Positions 63,494 to 64,000 of a stretch of DNA of 64,000 nt are shown here, in pieces (position 1 is the first letter of the stretch; each line of letters opens with the position of its first letter). The notes under the pieces were generated by a model. That model was not told where the DNA came from and made no database searches. It worked only from the letters and a program-made list of their open reading frames with translations. Both the position numbers and the translations under genes were made by a program. Origin of the DNA: Bacillota bacterium (GTDB lineage: Bacteria; Bacillota; Clostridia; Acetivibrionales; DSM-1351); assembly GCA_023439045.1 (NCBI GenBank), contig JAEXOY010000045.1, positions 141,074-205,073 on the forward strand. Reading direction: 5' to 3'.

Positions 63494-63777
63494 GCTGCTT
63501 GCGACAAGCGAACAGCAAAAAAAGCTTAGAAGCCACGTAAATCAAGGCTTATGAGCAAATGGACTTTGAAAAGTAAACAGTGACAAAAATGTAAAGGAAC
63601 TCGAAAAAATTCCAAGTGAGAAATCACTTAAAAAATTGAGTAAACTTTTGCGAACTTTACAACCTGGTTTTTACGAGAGTAAAAACAAGGAACAAATAAG
63701 TCAGCAACTTTAATGAGCTAACAAGCTTATCAAATAAGTTAATGAGTAGCGGCTTCGGCTGCGAATCATATAAATTT
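63494..63777 (+). other. 16S rRNA leader region
   Basis: A transcribed leader with several short hairpins, including GCGGC-TTCG-GCTGC near 63750 with a UUCG tetraloop. The segment ACTTTGAAAAGTAAACAGTG (about 63562-63581) resembles sequences common in rRNA spacers of Firmicutes. No reading frame was seen. Confidence 0.6.

Positions 63778-64000
<223 letters not shown>

Overview
The window is an AT-rich chromosomal segment of a spore-forming, anaerobic, low-GC Gram-positive bacterium of the class Clostridia. The evidence is the B. subtilis-type gene order around the replication origin, spore genes (DUF3794/LysM coat-type protein, YabG fragment, BofA, CotS-like protein, Veg), a four-subunit pyruvate:ferredoxin oxidoreductase and formate-tetrahydrofolate ligase. 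The mix of genes is reminiscent of the Ruminiclostridium group; that placement is inference.

Layout. 1-3.2 kb: ABC transporter plus two-component system, all on the minus strand, with the response regulator cut by the window edge. 3.5-9.5 kb: tRNA-Arg, an SDR oxidoreductase, a MATE exporter, then PepF and an M29 aminopeptidase on the plus strand. 9.6-14.1 kb (minus): SbcD/YhaO- and SbcC/YhaN-like proteins and an NlpC/P60 lipoprotein that has lost catalytic residues. 14.2-21.6 kb (minus): a run of genes for a Ycf46-like AAA+ ATPase, PspA, a membrane coiled-coil protein, FapA (DUF342), a GAF-repeat protein and AcpS. This is the best candidate here for a little-described system. 21.7-31.5 kb: GntR regulator, IspE, DUF3794/LysM protein, Veg with tandem promoters, a YabG stub, Fhs, aldehyde dehydrogenase, CotS-like kinase fold and DUF554. 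31.7-33.2 kb: ECF sigma factor and probable membrane anti-sigma protein. 33.3-36.3 kb: porCDAB. 36.6-39.6 kb: BofA, a glycine-rich stress-type protein, a HAD phosphatase, PssA and two tRNA-Ser genes.

39.7-63 kb is the origin region. On the minus strand, read from the origin, are dnaA, dnaN, yaaA, recF, remB, gyrB, parA, parB, DUF4446 and a TPR protein. On the plus strand are rpmH, rnpA, yidD, yidC, jag, mnmE, mnmG, rsmG, noc and gyrA, interrupted by a minus-strand diguanylate cyclase gene. DnaA boxes lie on both sides of dnaA; the dnaA-dnaN side also has a DnaA-trio-like run. Four perfect parS sites lie between parA and gyrB, one of them forming the stem of the gyrB terminator. An rRNA operon promoter and the start of a 16S gene end the window.

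A pattern no standard feature explains runs through the window: at five genes (aminopeptidase, DUF3794 protein, HAD phosphatase, parA, gyrA) the last codons and stop codon, or the sequence starting at the stop, are repeated in tandem downstream, in 2 to 7 degenerate copies with a unit size specific to each locus.
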